Shown here: piece after piece, positions 9,128 through 17,087 of the stretch
Position numbering within the stretch: position 1 is the first letter of the stretch
How the letters are laid out: every line of letters starts with the position of its first letter
Assembly (NCBI RefSeq): GCF_014648135.1
Contig: NZ_BMQN01000005.1
Span: forward strand, 124,001-188,000
Direction of reading: 5' to 3'
Length of the DNA: 64,000 nt
Source: Deinococcus sedimenti
Lineage (GTDB): Bacteria; Deinococcota; Deinococci; Deinococcales; Deinococcaceae
Notes under the pieces: model-generated
What the model was told of the DNA's origin: nothing
The model's database searches: none
What the model saw: the letters and a program-made list of their open reading frames with translations, nothing else
Position numbers and translations under genes: made by a program

Positions 9128-9172
9128 CGGTGATGGTTGATGGAGGCGCGTACCTTCCATCAACCATCACCG
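9128..9172 (-). terminator. Terminator of the fmdB-htrA operon
   Basis: Perfect 17-bp arms (CGGTGATGGTTGATGGA and its complement) enclose an 11-nt loop, beginning 14 bp past the htrA stop. On the minus strand the stem is followed by TTTGAACC, a weak T-run. The arm sequence recurs at 19528-19573 after sucB. Confidence 0.7.
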
Positions 9173-9186
9173 CTCGCCCATCACCT

Positions 9187-10287
9187 CTACTGCAGGGTGC
9201 GTTTGGGCAGCGTGACCTTCACCTGCACGCGCTTCTTGTTGCGCCACACGTCGAGTGTCACGGTCTGCCCGGTGCGTTTGGTGGCCACCAGACGGATCAC
9301 GTCGAACGCGTCGCGCACGCCCTGGCCGTCCACCGCCACGATGATGTCGCCCAGCGGCGCGAGCAGCTGGTCCTTGCTGTTGCGCAGGCTGCCGCGCAGG
9401 CCCGCGCGCGCAGCCGCGCTGCCCGCCGCGACCTGATCCACCAGCGCGCCCTGATTGCTGCTCAGGCCCGCCAGCTGCCGCAGCGCCGGGTCCAGGCTGT
9501 CCAGGTCCACCAGCGTCGCGCCCAGCGTGCCGCGCTGCGGCACACCGATCTTCTCCAGGTCGTCCAGGCTCTGCTTGACCAGGTCAGCCGGAATGGCAAT
9601 GCCGATCGTGCCCGGCACCAGCGAGTTCGGCGCGGCGTTCAGATCCGCGACACCCACCACCAGCCCGCGCGAGTCCAGCACGGGTCCGCCGCTGTTGCCC
9701 TGCTGGATGCTAGCGGTCGTGGTGATGTACTGACTGATCTCCGAGCCGAGTTGATCGGTGCGGGGCACGTCGCGGGCGCTGGCGGTCACGCTGAACACCC
9801 CGCTGCCCACGAAGTTCTGAATGCGGAACGGCGTGCCCAGCGTCATCAGCTTCTGCCCTGGAATAAGCCGGGCGCTGGAGCCGAAGTTCAGCGTGGCGGG
9901 GGCCGTGACGCCGCTGACGCGCAGGATCGCGATGTCAATGCCGGGGTCGACGCCCTCCAGACGGGCGGTGACGCGGCGGCCGTTGTACAGCGTGACCGTG
10001 ATGGATTCCTGGAACTGCACCACGTGGTAGTTCGTGACGATCAGGTCCTTCTTGTAGAAGAACCCGGTGCCGGTCTCGATGGGGTCGTCGCCGGGTTGCA
10101 GCTGCTCGCGCTGCAGCCGGGTGTCCACGCGCACAACGGCCTGCAGAGCCTTCTGCGTGACCTGGACGGTGTTGATCTCGTCGGGGGTCACCAGGGTGCG
10201 CTGCGCGGTGACGCGGCCGGTCAGGTACGCGCCGCCGAGGCCTGTGCACAGCAGCAGTGTGAGGCCCAGCGTGCGCGGCAGGGTCAC
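9187..10287 (-). CDS. HtrA/DegP-like trypsin-type serine protease with PDZ domain
   Basis: A 366-residue envelope protease. An N-terminal membrane anchor or uncleaved signal (about 6-25) is followed by a trypsin-like domain with the full catalytic triad: His88 (VTNYHVV), Asp118 (GIDIAIL) and Ser199 (QGNSGGPV). A C-terminal PDZ domain covers about 255-360 (GALVDQVAAGSAAARAGL, LGDIIVAVDGQGV). HtrA proteases remove misfolded exported proteins. The GTG start overlaps the stop of the fmdB-like gene (GTGA). A strong hairpin follows the stop. Confidence 0.9.
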   Translation of the reverse strand: MTLPRTLGLTLLLCTGLGGAYLTGRVTAQRTLVTPDEINTVQVTQKALQAVVRVDTRLQREQLQPGDDPIETGTGFFYKKDLIVTNYHVVQFQESITVTLYNGRRVTARLEGVDPGIDIAILRVSGVTAPATLNFGSSARLIPGQKLMTLGTPFRIQNFVGSGVFSVTASARDVPRTDQLGSEISQYITTTASIQQGNSGGPVLDSRGLVVGVADLNAAPNSLVPGTIGIAIPADLVKQSLDDLEKIGVPQRGTLGATLVDLDSLDPALRQLAGLSSNQGALVDQVAAGSAAARAGLRGSLRNSKDQLLAPLGDIIVAVDGQGVRDAFDVIRLVATKRTGQTVTLDVWRNKKRVQVKVTLPKRTLQ

Positions 10288-10478
10288 TCGTCGCCGCCGC
10301 TCTTGCGGGTGTCGTTCACGTAGAAACCGCTGCCCTTGAACGCAATGCCGGGCCGGGCCAGGACGCGTTTGACCGGCACGCCGGTGTCGGGGTGAGCGGT
10401 GTAGGGTTCGTCGCGCATGCTCTGCTGCAACTCGTAGATTTCGCCGGTGTCCAGGTTCTTGTACAGGTAGGTGGGCAT
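10284..10478 (-). CDS. FmdB-family small protein lacking the zinc-ribbon cysteines
   Basis: A 64-residue protein aligned over its whole length with FmdB regulators (typical start MPTYEYRC..CGHxFE.xQS; here MPTYLYKNLDTGEIYELQQS). All the zinc-ligand Cys positions are substituted, and the protein contains no cysteine. The C-terminal motif ARPGIAFKGSGFYVNDTRK matches the FmdB tail (FKGSGFYxTD). The start at 10478 is supported by GAGG upstream and by family length. It is coupled by overlap to htrA. Confidence 0.82.
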   Translation of the reverse strand: MPTYLYKNLDTGEIYELQQSMRDEPYTAHPDTGVPVKRVLARPGIAFKGSGFYVNDTRKSGGDE

Positions 10479-10656
10479 GGATCTCAACCTCGCGTGACAC
10501 GCCCCGCGTGTGCGGTTCTGGGCGCGCGGCTCATCCTAGCAACTGTCACCAGCGACAGATGTAAGGTCGCTGAAGCGTTTCCTTCAGCGTTGCCCCCCGC
10601 CGGTCCGGGCGGCGGGCCGGGGAGTGGCGTACTCACGTGAGGCCTCGGGGGGGTGC

Positions 10657-10662
10657 TATGCT
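10657..10662 (+). promoter_or_regulatory. Putative -10 box of glmS
   Basis: TATGCT lies about 45 bp upstream of the ribozyme cleavage site and on the glmS strand. No convincing -35 was seen. Confidence 0.4.
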
Positions 10663-10699
10663 GCCCGGGTGGACCGACTTGGTGTCCGGTTCACACCAA

Positions 10700-10880
10700 A
10701 CAGGGCAGCGCAAGGCCCCACCCGCGCGGTGGGGAGACGAGGTGGAAGTGAGCGAGTTTCTGCGGATGCTTCCAGGCCAGCATGCACGGCCTACCCGACG
10801 CCCGGCGGTTCCAGCACGGAATCCAGGGCGTGAATCCCGGCCATAACCCCCGTGGCGACACGGACATAAAGCCAGGAACC
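10700..10880 (+). ncRNA. glmS ribozyme (glucosamine-6-phosphate riboswitch)
   Basis: The 5' leader of glmS contains the conserved core of the glmS self-cleaving riboswitch. AGCGC at 10707-10711 matches the cleavage site, with the cut expected between A10707 and G10708. A hairpin follows, CCCCACC (10716-10722) with GGTGGGG (10728-10734). Then comes GACGAGGTGGAAG (from 10736), paired with TGCGGATGCTTCCAGG (10761-10776), exactly the family core GACGAGGUGGAGG...CGGCGGAUGCCUCC. Downstream, GACACGGACATAAAGCC resembles the 3' pseudoknot region; the 3' boundary is approximate. Glucosamine-6-phosphate binding would trigger cleavage and lower glmS mRNA. A small GGTGT/ACACC hairpin (10681-10697) precedes it. 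Confidence 0.88.
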
Positions 10881-10976
10881 ATGCACCCACATCACAGACA
10901 CCAGCGAGGACGCGGTTCAGGACGCCGCGGGACCATCACCGTCCCGCGCCCCTGCCGCGCCCTTCAAAGGAGCACC

Positions 10977-12797
10977 ATGTGCGGCATCGTTGGATACATC
11001 GGCCCCCGGCAGGCGCAAGGCGTCCTCATCTCCGGCCTCTCGAAACTGGAGTACCGCGGCTACGACAGCGCAGGCATCGCCGTTCATGACGGCGTGCAGA
11101 TCGAGGTGAAGAAGAAGGCCGGGAAACTCGAGAACCTCAGCACGCTGCTGGAGGGCCAGCCCATGAGCGGCTCGCTGGGCATCGGGCACACCCGCTGGGC
11201 CACGCACGGCCTGCCGAACGACACGAACGCGCACCCGCACGCCACCGAGGACGGCCGCATCGTGATCATCCACAACGGCATCATCGAGAACTACCTGCCC
11301 CTGAAAGAAGGCCTCATGAGCCGCGGGCACGAGTTCAAAAGCGAGACCGACAGCGAGGTCCTCGCCCACCTGATCGAGGAAGCCTACGCGGGCAACCTGG
11401 AAGAGGCCGTCCGTGCGGCACTCGCGCAGGTGCGCGGAGCGTACGGCATCGTCGTCACGCACATCGACCACCGCGAGATCGTCGCCGCCCGCACCGTCAG
11501 CCCCCTCGTGATGGGCGTCGGCGAGGGCGAGATGTTCCTCGCCAGTGACGTGCCCGCCCTGCTGGCCTACACCCGCAACATGGTGTTCCTGCACGACGGC
11601 GACATGGTCGTCCTGAACGACGACGGCTTCCGCGTCATGGACCTTCAGGGCAACCCCCAGGAACGCACCATCGAGCACATCGAATGGGACGCCGAGGCCG
11701 CCGAGAAGGGCGGGTACGACACGTACATGCTCAAGGAGATCTACGAGCAGCCCCAGGCCCTCACGAACACCCTGATCGGCCGCCTGCACGACGAGACCGG
11801 CGAGGTGAACCTCGACATCAACCTCGACCCCGGCAGCTTCAAGCGCATCAGCATCATCGCGTGCGGCACCGCCTACTACGCCGGACTGGTCGGCGAGTAC
11901 CTCATCGAGCAGCTCGCCCGCATTCCCGTGGAAGTGGACGTCGCCAGCGAATACCGTTACCGCGACCCCCTCGTCAGCGAGAACACCCTGGCCATCGTCG
12001 TGTCCCAGAGCGGTGAGACCATCGACACCCTGGAAGCGCTGCGTGAGGCGAAGAAGTTCGGCGCGAAGACCCTCGGCGTGATCAATGCCAAGGGCAGCTC
12101 CATGACCCGCGAACTGGACGACACGCTGTACATCCACGCCGGACCCGAGATCGGCGTCGCCAGCACCAAGGCCTACACGAGCATGGTCAGCGCGTTCCTG
12201 ATGCTGGCCCTGTGGCTCGGCCGCGCGCGCGGGACCCTCAGCGCCGAGCAGGGCGCGGAACTCCTCAAGGCCGCCCGTGAACTGCCCCGCCTCGTCGAGG
12301 ACGCATTGAGTCCCGAACGCGTGGCGCGCATCAAGGAAGTCGCGGAGAAGTACGCCATGGCCCGCGACTACCTGTTCCTCGGGCGCGGCGTGAACAGCCC
12401 CACCGCTTACGAGGGCGCGCTGAAACTCAAGGAGATCAGCTACATCCACGCCGAAGCGTACGCCGCCGGTGAGATGAAACACGGCCCCATCGCCCTGATC
12501 GACGAGAAACTGCCGGTCGCCGTGATCGCCACCGAGAGCCGCCTGCTGGAAAAGACCATCAGCAACGTGCAGGAAGTCCGCGCCCGCGCCGGGAAGGTCA
12601 TCCTGTTCCTGTCGGACGGCGACACCGAGAACGCCCGCCACGGCGACGACGTCATCTACGTCCCCCGCGCCCACGAGATGGTCAGCCCCGTCGTGAACGC
12701 CGTCGCCATGCAGCTCCTGGCGTACTTCACCGCCACCGCGCTGGGCAAGGACGTGGACAAACCCCGCAACCTCGCCAAGAGCGTCACCGTCGAGTAA
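10977..12797 (+). CDS. glmS: Glutamine-fructose-6-phosphate aminotransferase
   Basis: A 606-residue cytoplasmic enzyme making glucosamine-6-phosphate from fructose-6-phosphate and glutamine, the entry to peptidoglycan aminosugars. Mature Cys at position 2 (MCGIVGYIG) is the glutaminase nucleophile, with HTRWATHG and HNGIIENY. Two SIS sugar-isomerase domains follow (ACGTAYYAGLVGEYLIE, VVSQSGETIDTL, GRGVNSPTAYEGALKLKEI), ending in the family C-terminus PRNLAKSVTVE. AAAGGAG lies 4 nt before the ATG. Expression is predicted to be controlled by the upstream ribozyme, with a strong terminator 13 bp after the stop. Confidence 0.97.
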   Translation: MCGIVGYIGPRQAQGVLISGLSKLEYRGYDSAGIAVHDGVQIEVKKKAGKLENLSTLLEGQPMSGSLGIGHTRWATHGLPNDTNAHPHATEDGRIVIIHNGIIENYLPLKEGLMSRGHEFKSETDSEVLAHLIEEAYAGNLEEAVRAALAQVRGAYGIVVTHIDHREIVAARTVSPLVMGVGEGEMFLASDVPALLAYTRNMVFLHDGDMVVLNDDGFRVMDLQGNPQERTIEHIEWDAEAAEKGGYDTYMLKEIYEQPQALTNTLIGRLHDETGEVNLDINLDPGSFKRISIIACGTAYYAGLVGEYLIEQLARIPVEVDVASEYRYRDPLVSENTLAIVVSQSGETIDTLEALREAKKFGAKTLGVINAKGSSMTRELDDTLYIHAGPEIGVASTKAYTSMVSAFLMLALWLGRARGTLSAEQGAELLKAARELPRLVEDALSPERVARIKEVAEKYAMARDYLFLGRGVNSPTAYEGALKLKEISYIHAEAYAAGEMKHGPIALIDEKLPVAVIATESRLLEKTISNVQEVRARAGKVILFLSDGDTENARHGDDVIYVPRAHEMVSPVVNAVAMQLLAYFTATALGKDVDKPRNLAKSVTVE

Positions 12798-12810
12798 AGA
12801 CGCAGAGGAG

Positions 12811-12839
12811 GGGGCCGCAGCGTGACTGGCTGCGGCCCC
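12811..12839 (+). terminator. glmS terminator
   Basis: GGGGCCGCAGC pairs perfectly with GCTGCGGCCCC around a 7-nt loop and is followed by TTTCCTTTG. Confidence 0.85.
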
Positions 12840-12853
12840 TTTCCTTTGTTCGT

Positions 12854-14467
12854 TCAGAATCCGGACATGTCGCTGGCGACGGCGTTCGAGGGGAGGTTGT
12901 ACACGCCGTACACTTCCTTGTCCATGAAGCTGTCGGGCAGGTAGGCGTAGCCGCCGTCGCCGAAGCCGCAACTCCAGGAGTTCTTGATCACGAAGTACCC
13001 GGTGGGCAGGGTCAGTTTGACGTTCACGAGCCCGGCGACTTTCGCGTCGTACGTCTGCGTGCCGGTGTTGATGTACCCGACGACGTGCACGGCGTGACCG
13101 CCGCGGTAGTTCTTGCCGACGCGGTTCATGTCGGGCAGGCCGTTCGCGCCGATGGCGTCGAAGGCGCCGTCCACGTTGAAGCCCAGGATCAGCTGGTCGC
13201 CCCGGTCGATCATCTGGCGCAGCAGGGCGCGGCGGTAGGCGCGGGCGGCGTCGCCGTTGCCGAAGGGGTTGCTGGCCAGGGCCACCCAGACTTCGTTGCC
13301 TTTGGTGGCGCGGAAGTTGAAGGCGGCGTTCGGGGCGATGTCCCATTCGGGTTTCCACGCGCAGTTGTTCGTGCCGCTCTGGCAGACCAGCTGGGCCTGC
13401 GCGGTGGTGTCGCTGCACGCCTGCTTGTCGTAGTTGGTGCAGGAGCTCTTGAATTCCGTGATGGGTTTGTTCTCGTCGGCGGGAATGCGGACGCGACTCC
13501 AGGAGGGGTTGTACTTCCAGCGGACTTCGGTGGGAATCATGCGTTGCTTGGCGATGATGTCGTCGTAGTCGCCCCAGCCGATGCCGTCGCCGAGGATGCC
13601 GTCGTCGCTGCGCATCCAGTAGTAGGCGTACTGTTCGGAGAGGTTGTAGGGGACCTTACTGCGGCGGGCGATCAGGGTTTCCAGGGCGGAGACGTACGCG
13701 AAGGCGCCGCAGGTGCCGCGCGCACCCTGGTTTTTGATGGTGGTGATCTGGTCGATGCGGTTGCCGCGGATCTGGCCGAACAGGGCGCTGGTGGGCGTGA
13801 AGCGGCACGCGCCGTCGGGTGAGGTGGCCGTGAAGCCCTCGCCGAGTTCGTCCTGCGGCTGGGAGGGTTTGGGGGGCGTGGGGGTGCTGGTGACGTTCAG
13901 GAGGGGCGCGGTGATCCTGACGTTCGGGGCGACGTTCAGGGTGCGCACGGATTCCGGCGCGAGGAATTCGCGCGGCACGGGATTCTGTTCGCTGAGGCCG
14001 AAGGATTGCAGGATGGCGGCGCGGTTGGCGGGGGCGCTGGCTTCGGCCTGAGCGACGTTCTGGGCGACGGTGTCCTGGCCGTACAGCAGCACGGGTTTGA
14101 GTTCCCCGGTGCGGAGTTTCACGGTGGCGGGTACGGTCAGGCCGCGGGGGAGGGCGAGGGTGGAGCGGGCGATGTCGGCCCGCAGGTCGCTGGCGCCCTG
14201 GAAGCCCTGAACGAGTCTGAGGCTGCGGTTGATGTCGGCGTCGCGGGCCTGGAGGCGCGCGGGCAGGTCCTGCAGGTTCAGTTGCAGGGCGTTGGGGCTC
14301 TGCAGGACCTGCTGGAACTGGGCCTGCGGGACGCGCAGGACGTTCAGGTTCAGGTTCGAGACCTGAAGGGGTTGCAGTTGCAGGTTCTGGAAGTTGAGGG
14401 TGTTCTGGGCGGCGGCGGTGGTCAGGGTGGCGAGCAGGGCGGTGCTGATCAGGGTGCGTGCGTTCAT
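12854..14467 (-). CDS. Secreted papain-like (C1 family) cysteine protease
   Basis: A 537-residue exported protein: signal peptide (1-20), then an Asn/Gln/Leu-rich pro-region of about 200 residues (NFQNLQLQPLQVSNLNLN), then a peptidase C1 domain. Catalytic elements are intact: oxyanion Gln247 and nucleophile Cys253 in IKNQGARGTCGAFAY, His458 in GGHAVHVVGY, and Asn496 in VIKNSWSCGFGDGGYAYL. The long pro-region probably keeps it inactive until export. Many extra cysteines (SSCTN, QACSD, LVCQSGTNNCAW) suggest disulfides. GGAGG precedes the ATG. It is convergent with glmS and monocistronic. Confidence 0.88.
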   Translation of the reverse strand: MNARTLISTALLATLTTAAAQNTLNFQNLQLQPLQVSNLNLNVLRVPQAQFQQVLQSPNALQLNLQDLPARLQARDADINRSLRLVQGFQGASDLRADIARSTLALPRGLTVPATVKLRTGELKPVLLYGQDTVAQNVAQAEASAPANRAAILQSFGLSEQNPVPREFLAPESVRTLNVAPNVRITAPLLNVTSTPTPPKPSQPQDELGEGFTATSPDGACRFTPTSALFGQIRGNRIDQITTIKNQGARGTCGAFAYVSALETLIARRSKVPYNLSEQYAYYWMRSDDGILGDGIGWGDYDDIIAKQRMIPTEVRWKYNPSWSRVRIPADENKPITEFKSSCTNYDKQACSDTTAQAQLVCQSGTNNCAWKPEWDIAPNAAFNFRATKGNEVWVALASNPFGNGDAARAYRRALLRQMIDRGDQLILGFNVDGAFDAIGANGLPDMNRVGKNYRGGHAVHVVGYINTGTQTYDAKVAGLVNVKLTLPTGYFVIKNSWSCGFGDGGYAYLPDSFMDKEVYGVYNLPSNAVASDMSGF

Positions 14468-14681
14468 GGTGGACCTCCGGTTGGGGTGAGGAGATTGAAC
14501 CGCGTGGGGCGTTTCAGGACCGTTGCAGGGTGTTGGGCATGGCGGCGTGGCGGATCGGCCGGGTGTGATCCGCGGGGTGTGTGGGGTGAGGCTCGTTTTG
14601 AACCGGGTTGAACGTGCGGGTGAGGGGTGAGGCGGGGGATTGACAGCCCGGTCACGTGAGCGCACACTGAAGCCATCTCAA
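14468..14681. other. Intergenic region between divergent protease and lacI-type genes
   Basis: About 300 bp separate the divergent starts at 14467 and 14774. The left part is high GC and featureless apart from the protease Shine-Dalgarno. The right part (from about 14680) turns AT-rich and holds the first LacI operator and probably the promoter of the sugar operon. No gene was seen. Confidence 0.5.
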
Positions 14682-14695
14682 TGTAATCGTTTGCA
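14682..14695. promoter_or_regulatory. LacI-family operator, distal
   Basis: TGTAATCGTTTGCA fits the LacI/PurR-family consensus TGNAANCGNTTNCA exactly. It lies 78 bp upstream of a second copy, in the promoter of the regulator and ABC-transporter genes. Confidence 0.75.
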
Positions 14696-14759
14696 ATTTG
14701 ATTTCCTCGTCTGGGAAATCGGAACAACCTCACATAGCCCACCTGTTCTGTCAGGGAGG

Positions 14760-14773
14760 TGTAATCGATTTCA
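14760..14773. promoter_or_regulatory. LacI-family operator, proximal, abutting the regulator ATG
   Basis: TGTAATCGATTTCA, again an exact match to TGNAANCGNTTNCA, ends one base before the ATG of the regulator. It occupies the space between a GGGAGG sequence and the start codon. Autoregulation by binding over the translation start is likely. Confidence 0.75.
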
Positions 14774-15802
14774 ATGGCCAGTATTCAGGATGTCGCCCAG
14801 CTCGCTCAGGTCAGTACCGCCACCGCCTCCCGCGCCCTGTCCCGCCCGGACATGGTTGCCAGCACCACCCGTGACCGCGTCCTGACCGCCGCACGCGAAC
14901 TCGGCTACCAGCCCAACGTCATCGCCCGCAGCCTCCGCCAGGGCGAGACCCGCACCATCGGCGTGATCGTCACCGACATCCTCAACCCCTTCCACGCGCA
15001 GCTCGCCAAGGGCATCCAGGACGCCGCCGACCGCCACGGCTACACCGCCTTCCTGTTCAACAGCGACGAGGACCCCACCAAGGAACGCCGCGCCCTCGAC
15101 ACCCTGCGCGGCCACCTGCCCCAGGGCCTGATCATCGTCCCCACCAGCGGCGCCCGCGAGAACCTCCAGGCGCTGAGCGGCGTGCCCACCGTCGAACTCG
15201 ACCGCGTGACCGGCAACCCGGACGTCACCACCGTCACCGCCGACAACGCCACCGGCGCGCTCGCCGCCACCCGCCACCTCATCAGCCTGGGGCATACCCG
15301 CATCGGTATGATCGTGGGCCAGCAGGACATCAGCACCGCCACCCTGCGTCACGACGCATACCGCTCCGCGCTGGAAGGAGCCGGGCTGCCCTACGACCCG
15401 GCCCTGGTGCTGCCCGGCAACCACCGCGAGGACGACGGCCACCGCGCCGCGCTGCGCCTCCTGACCCTCCCCGAGGACCGCCGCCCCACCGCGCTGTTCA
15501 TCGGCAACAACGAGATGACCGTCGGCGCCGTCCTCGCCGCCCGCGCCCTGAACCTCAGCATCCCGGGCGACCTCAGCATCATCGGCTTCGACGACAGCCG
15601 CTGGGCCCAGACCATGAACCCCCCCCTGACGGTCGTCGCGCAACCCACCTACGACCTCGGCACCCAGGCCGCCGAGCAACTGATCCGCCAGCTCCGCCAC
15701 CCCCGCGACGGACCCCCCCTGCATATCCAGCTGTCCACCACCCTGATCGTCCGGCACTCCACCAGCGCCCCCCACCCGACCGCCCCCGTCTACACCCACT
15801 GA
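14774..15802 (+). CDS. LacI-family transcriptional regulator of the adjacent sugar transporter
   Basis: A 342-residue DNA-binding repressor. The LacI helix-turn-helix and hinge are at the N-terminus (SIQDVAQLAQVSTATASRAL, then ELGYQPNVIARSLRQGETR). A periplasmic-binding-protein-like sensor follows (IGVIVTDILNPFHAQLAKGI, TRIGMIVGQQD, FIGNNEMTVGAVLAA, LSIIGFDDSRWAQTMNPPLT). Two matching operators lie upstream and the transporter genes start 36 bp downstream, so it probably controls itself and the importer in response to the transported sugar. The usable GGAGG is 14 nt from the ATG, longer than ideal, because the operator fills the gap. Confidence 0.93.
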   Translation: MASIQDVAQLAQVSTATASRALSRPDMVASTTRDRVLTAARELGYQPNVIARSLRQGETRTIGVIVTDILNPFHAQLAKGIQDAADRHGYTAFLFNSDEDPTKERRALDTLRGHLPQGLIIVPTSGARENLQALSGVPTVELDRVTGNPDVTTVTADNATGALAATRHLISLGHTRIGMIVGQQDISTATLRHDAYRSALEGAGLPYDPALVLPGNHREDDGHRAALRLLTLPEDRRPTALFIGNNEMTVGAVLAARALNLSIPGDLSIIGFDDSRWAQTMNPPLTVVAQPTYDLGTQAAEQLIRQLRHPRDGPPLHIQLSTTLIVRHSTSAPHPTAPVYTH

Positions 15803-15838
15803 CCCCCGGCCCCCACGGCCACCCCCGGAGGAACCACC

Positions 15839-16846
15839 ATGCGCAAAATCATCGCCACCGCCGCCCTGACCACCCTCGCCGCCAGCCTCACCCTGGGTGT
15901 CGTGCACGCCCAGAGCAGCGCCCAGCCCATCATCGGCCTGATCACCAAGACCGAAACCAACCCCTTCTTCGTGAAGATGAAAGAAGGCGCGCAGAAGGAA
16001 GCCACCCGCCTGGGCGCCAAACTCCTGACCGCCGCCGGGAAGGCCGACGGGGACAACGCCGGGCAGGTCGCCGCCATCGAGAACATGGTCGCCGCCGGCG
16101 CCAAGACCATCCTGATCACCCCCAGCGACTCCAAGGCCATCGTGCCCGCCATCGCCAAGGCCCGCGCGCAGGGCGTCATGGTCATCGCGCTGGACAGCCC
16201 CACCGAACCCGCCAGCGCCGTCGACGCGCTGTTCGCCACCAACAACTACCAGGCAGGCATCCTGATCGGCCAGTGGGCCAAGAAAGCCATGGGCAACAAG
16301 AAAGCCGTGATCGCCACCCTGGACCTGTTCCCCGGCCACCCGGTCGGCATCGCGCGCCACAACGGCTTCCTGGCGGGCTTCGGCATCAAGGGCATCACCG
16401 CCAGCACGACCGCCCTCGTGAACACCAGCGTCGCCTGCGCGCAGGACTCCTTCGGTGACCAGACCAAGGGCCAGACCGCCATGGAGAACTGCCTCCAGAA
16501 GAACCCCGACATCAACATCGTGTACACCATCAACGAACCGGCCGCCGCCGGGGCGTACCAGGCGCTGAAGGCCGCCGGGAAGGAAAAGAGCGTCCTGATC
16601 GTGTCCGTCGACGGCGGCTGCGCGGGCGTCCGCAACGTCGAGGGCGGCGTGATCGGCGCGACCAGCCAGCAGTACCCCCTGAAGATGGCCAGCATGGGCG
16701 TCGCAGCGGGCGTGAACTACGCCAAGACCGGCAAGAAGGTCAGCGGCTACACCGACACCGGCGTCACCCTGATCACCAACAAGGCCATGGGCGGCGTGAA
16801 GAGCCAGAACGGCAAGTTCGGCCTCGCCAACTGCTGGGGCCAGTAA
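15839..16846 (+). CDS. Sugar ABC transporter substrate-binding protein (ribose/fructose type)
   Basis: A 335-residue periplasmic binding protein of the Peripla_BP_4 (RbsB/FrcB) type. A signal peptide covers 1-24 (cleavage after VHA). Fold markers are IIGLITKTETNPFFVKMKEG, ITPSDSKAIVPAIAKA, VIALDSPTEP, DLFPGHPVGIARHNGFLAGF and ENCLQKNPDINIVYTINEPA. The closing motif GLANCWGQ and overall length resemble fructose-binding FrcB, but the ligand cannot be fixed from sequence. It is followed, after a hairpin element, by permease and ATPase genes. Confidence 0.9.
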   Translation: MRKIIATAALTTLAASLTLGVVHAQSSAQPIIGLITKTETNPFFVKMKEGAQKEATRLGAKLLTAAGKADGDNAGQVAAIENMVAAGAKTILITPSDSKAIVPAIAKARAQGVMVIALDSPTEPASAVDALFATNNYQAGILIGQWAKKAMGNKKAVIATLDLFPGHPVGIARHNGFLAGFGIKGITASTTALVNTSVACAQDSFGDQTKGQTAMENCLQKNPDINIVYTINEPAAAGAYQALKAAGKEKSVLIVSVDGGCAGVRNVEGGVIGATSQQYPLKMASMGVAAGVNYAKTGKKVSGYTDTGVTLITNKAMGGVKSQNGKFGLANCWGQ

Positions 16847-16901
16847 GCCTCCGGTAGCCGGAGTGATCCGGCCACCCGAGCAGAGCGAGAAGGAGTGAAC
16901 A

Positions 16902-16966
16902 GGGTTCCGGGCGTGGAACTGGCTGGCCGGTGCCGTGCCGGTCAGCCAGCGGAACAGACGGAACCC
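16902..16966 (+). repeat. Nested-hairpin repeat element, copy 1
   Basis: The inner stem CTGGCTGGCCGG (16919-16930) pairs with CCGGTCAGCCAG (16938-16949), with one G-U. It is enclosed by an outer stem GGGTTCCG (16902-16909) with CGGAACCC (16959-16966). The flanking GGGCGTGGA and GGAACAGACGGAA are shared with the element at 37964-38028, whose stems differ in sequence but still pair. Here it sits between the binding-protein and permease genes, where it could modulate expression of distal genes. Confidence 0.7.
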
Positions 16967-17087
16967 CACCCCAGGCCCTGACCGGCGCGGCTGCCTGGCC
17001 CCGCCCCCGACCCTCACCTTCAAGTCGCCACGGCCCGCGCCCCCCTGAGCCGCGCGCCGTGGCGAACTTCATTGACCGGGGAGACCC

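Noticed and set aside
10917..13418. A long minus-strand frame antisense to glmS joining part of the C1 protease region
   Set aside because: It is antisense to glmS and out of frame with the papain-like motifs, which lie in a different frame.
14771..17023. A 750-codon open frame on the minus strand opposite the LacI and binding-protein genes
   Set aside because: It is the antisense of two well-recognised genes; high GC third positions keep antisense frames open. Its translation is low-complexity Gly/Val/Ala/Asp-rich with no domain.
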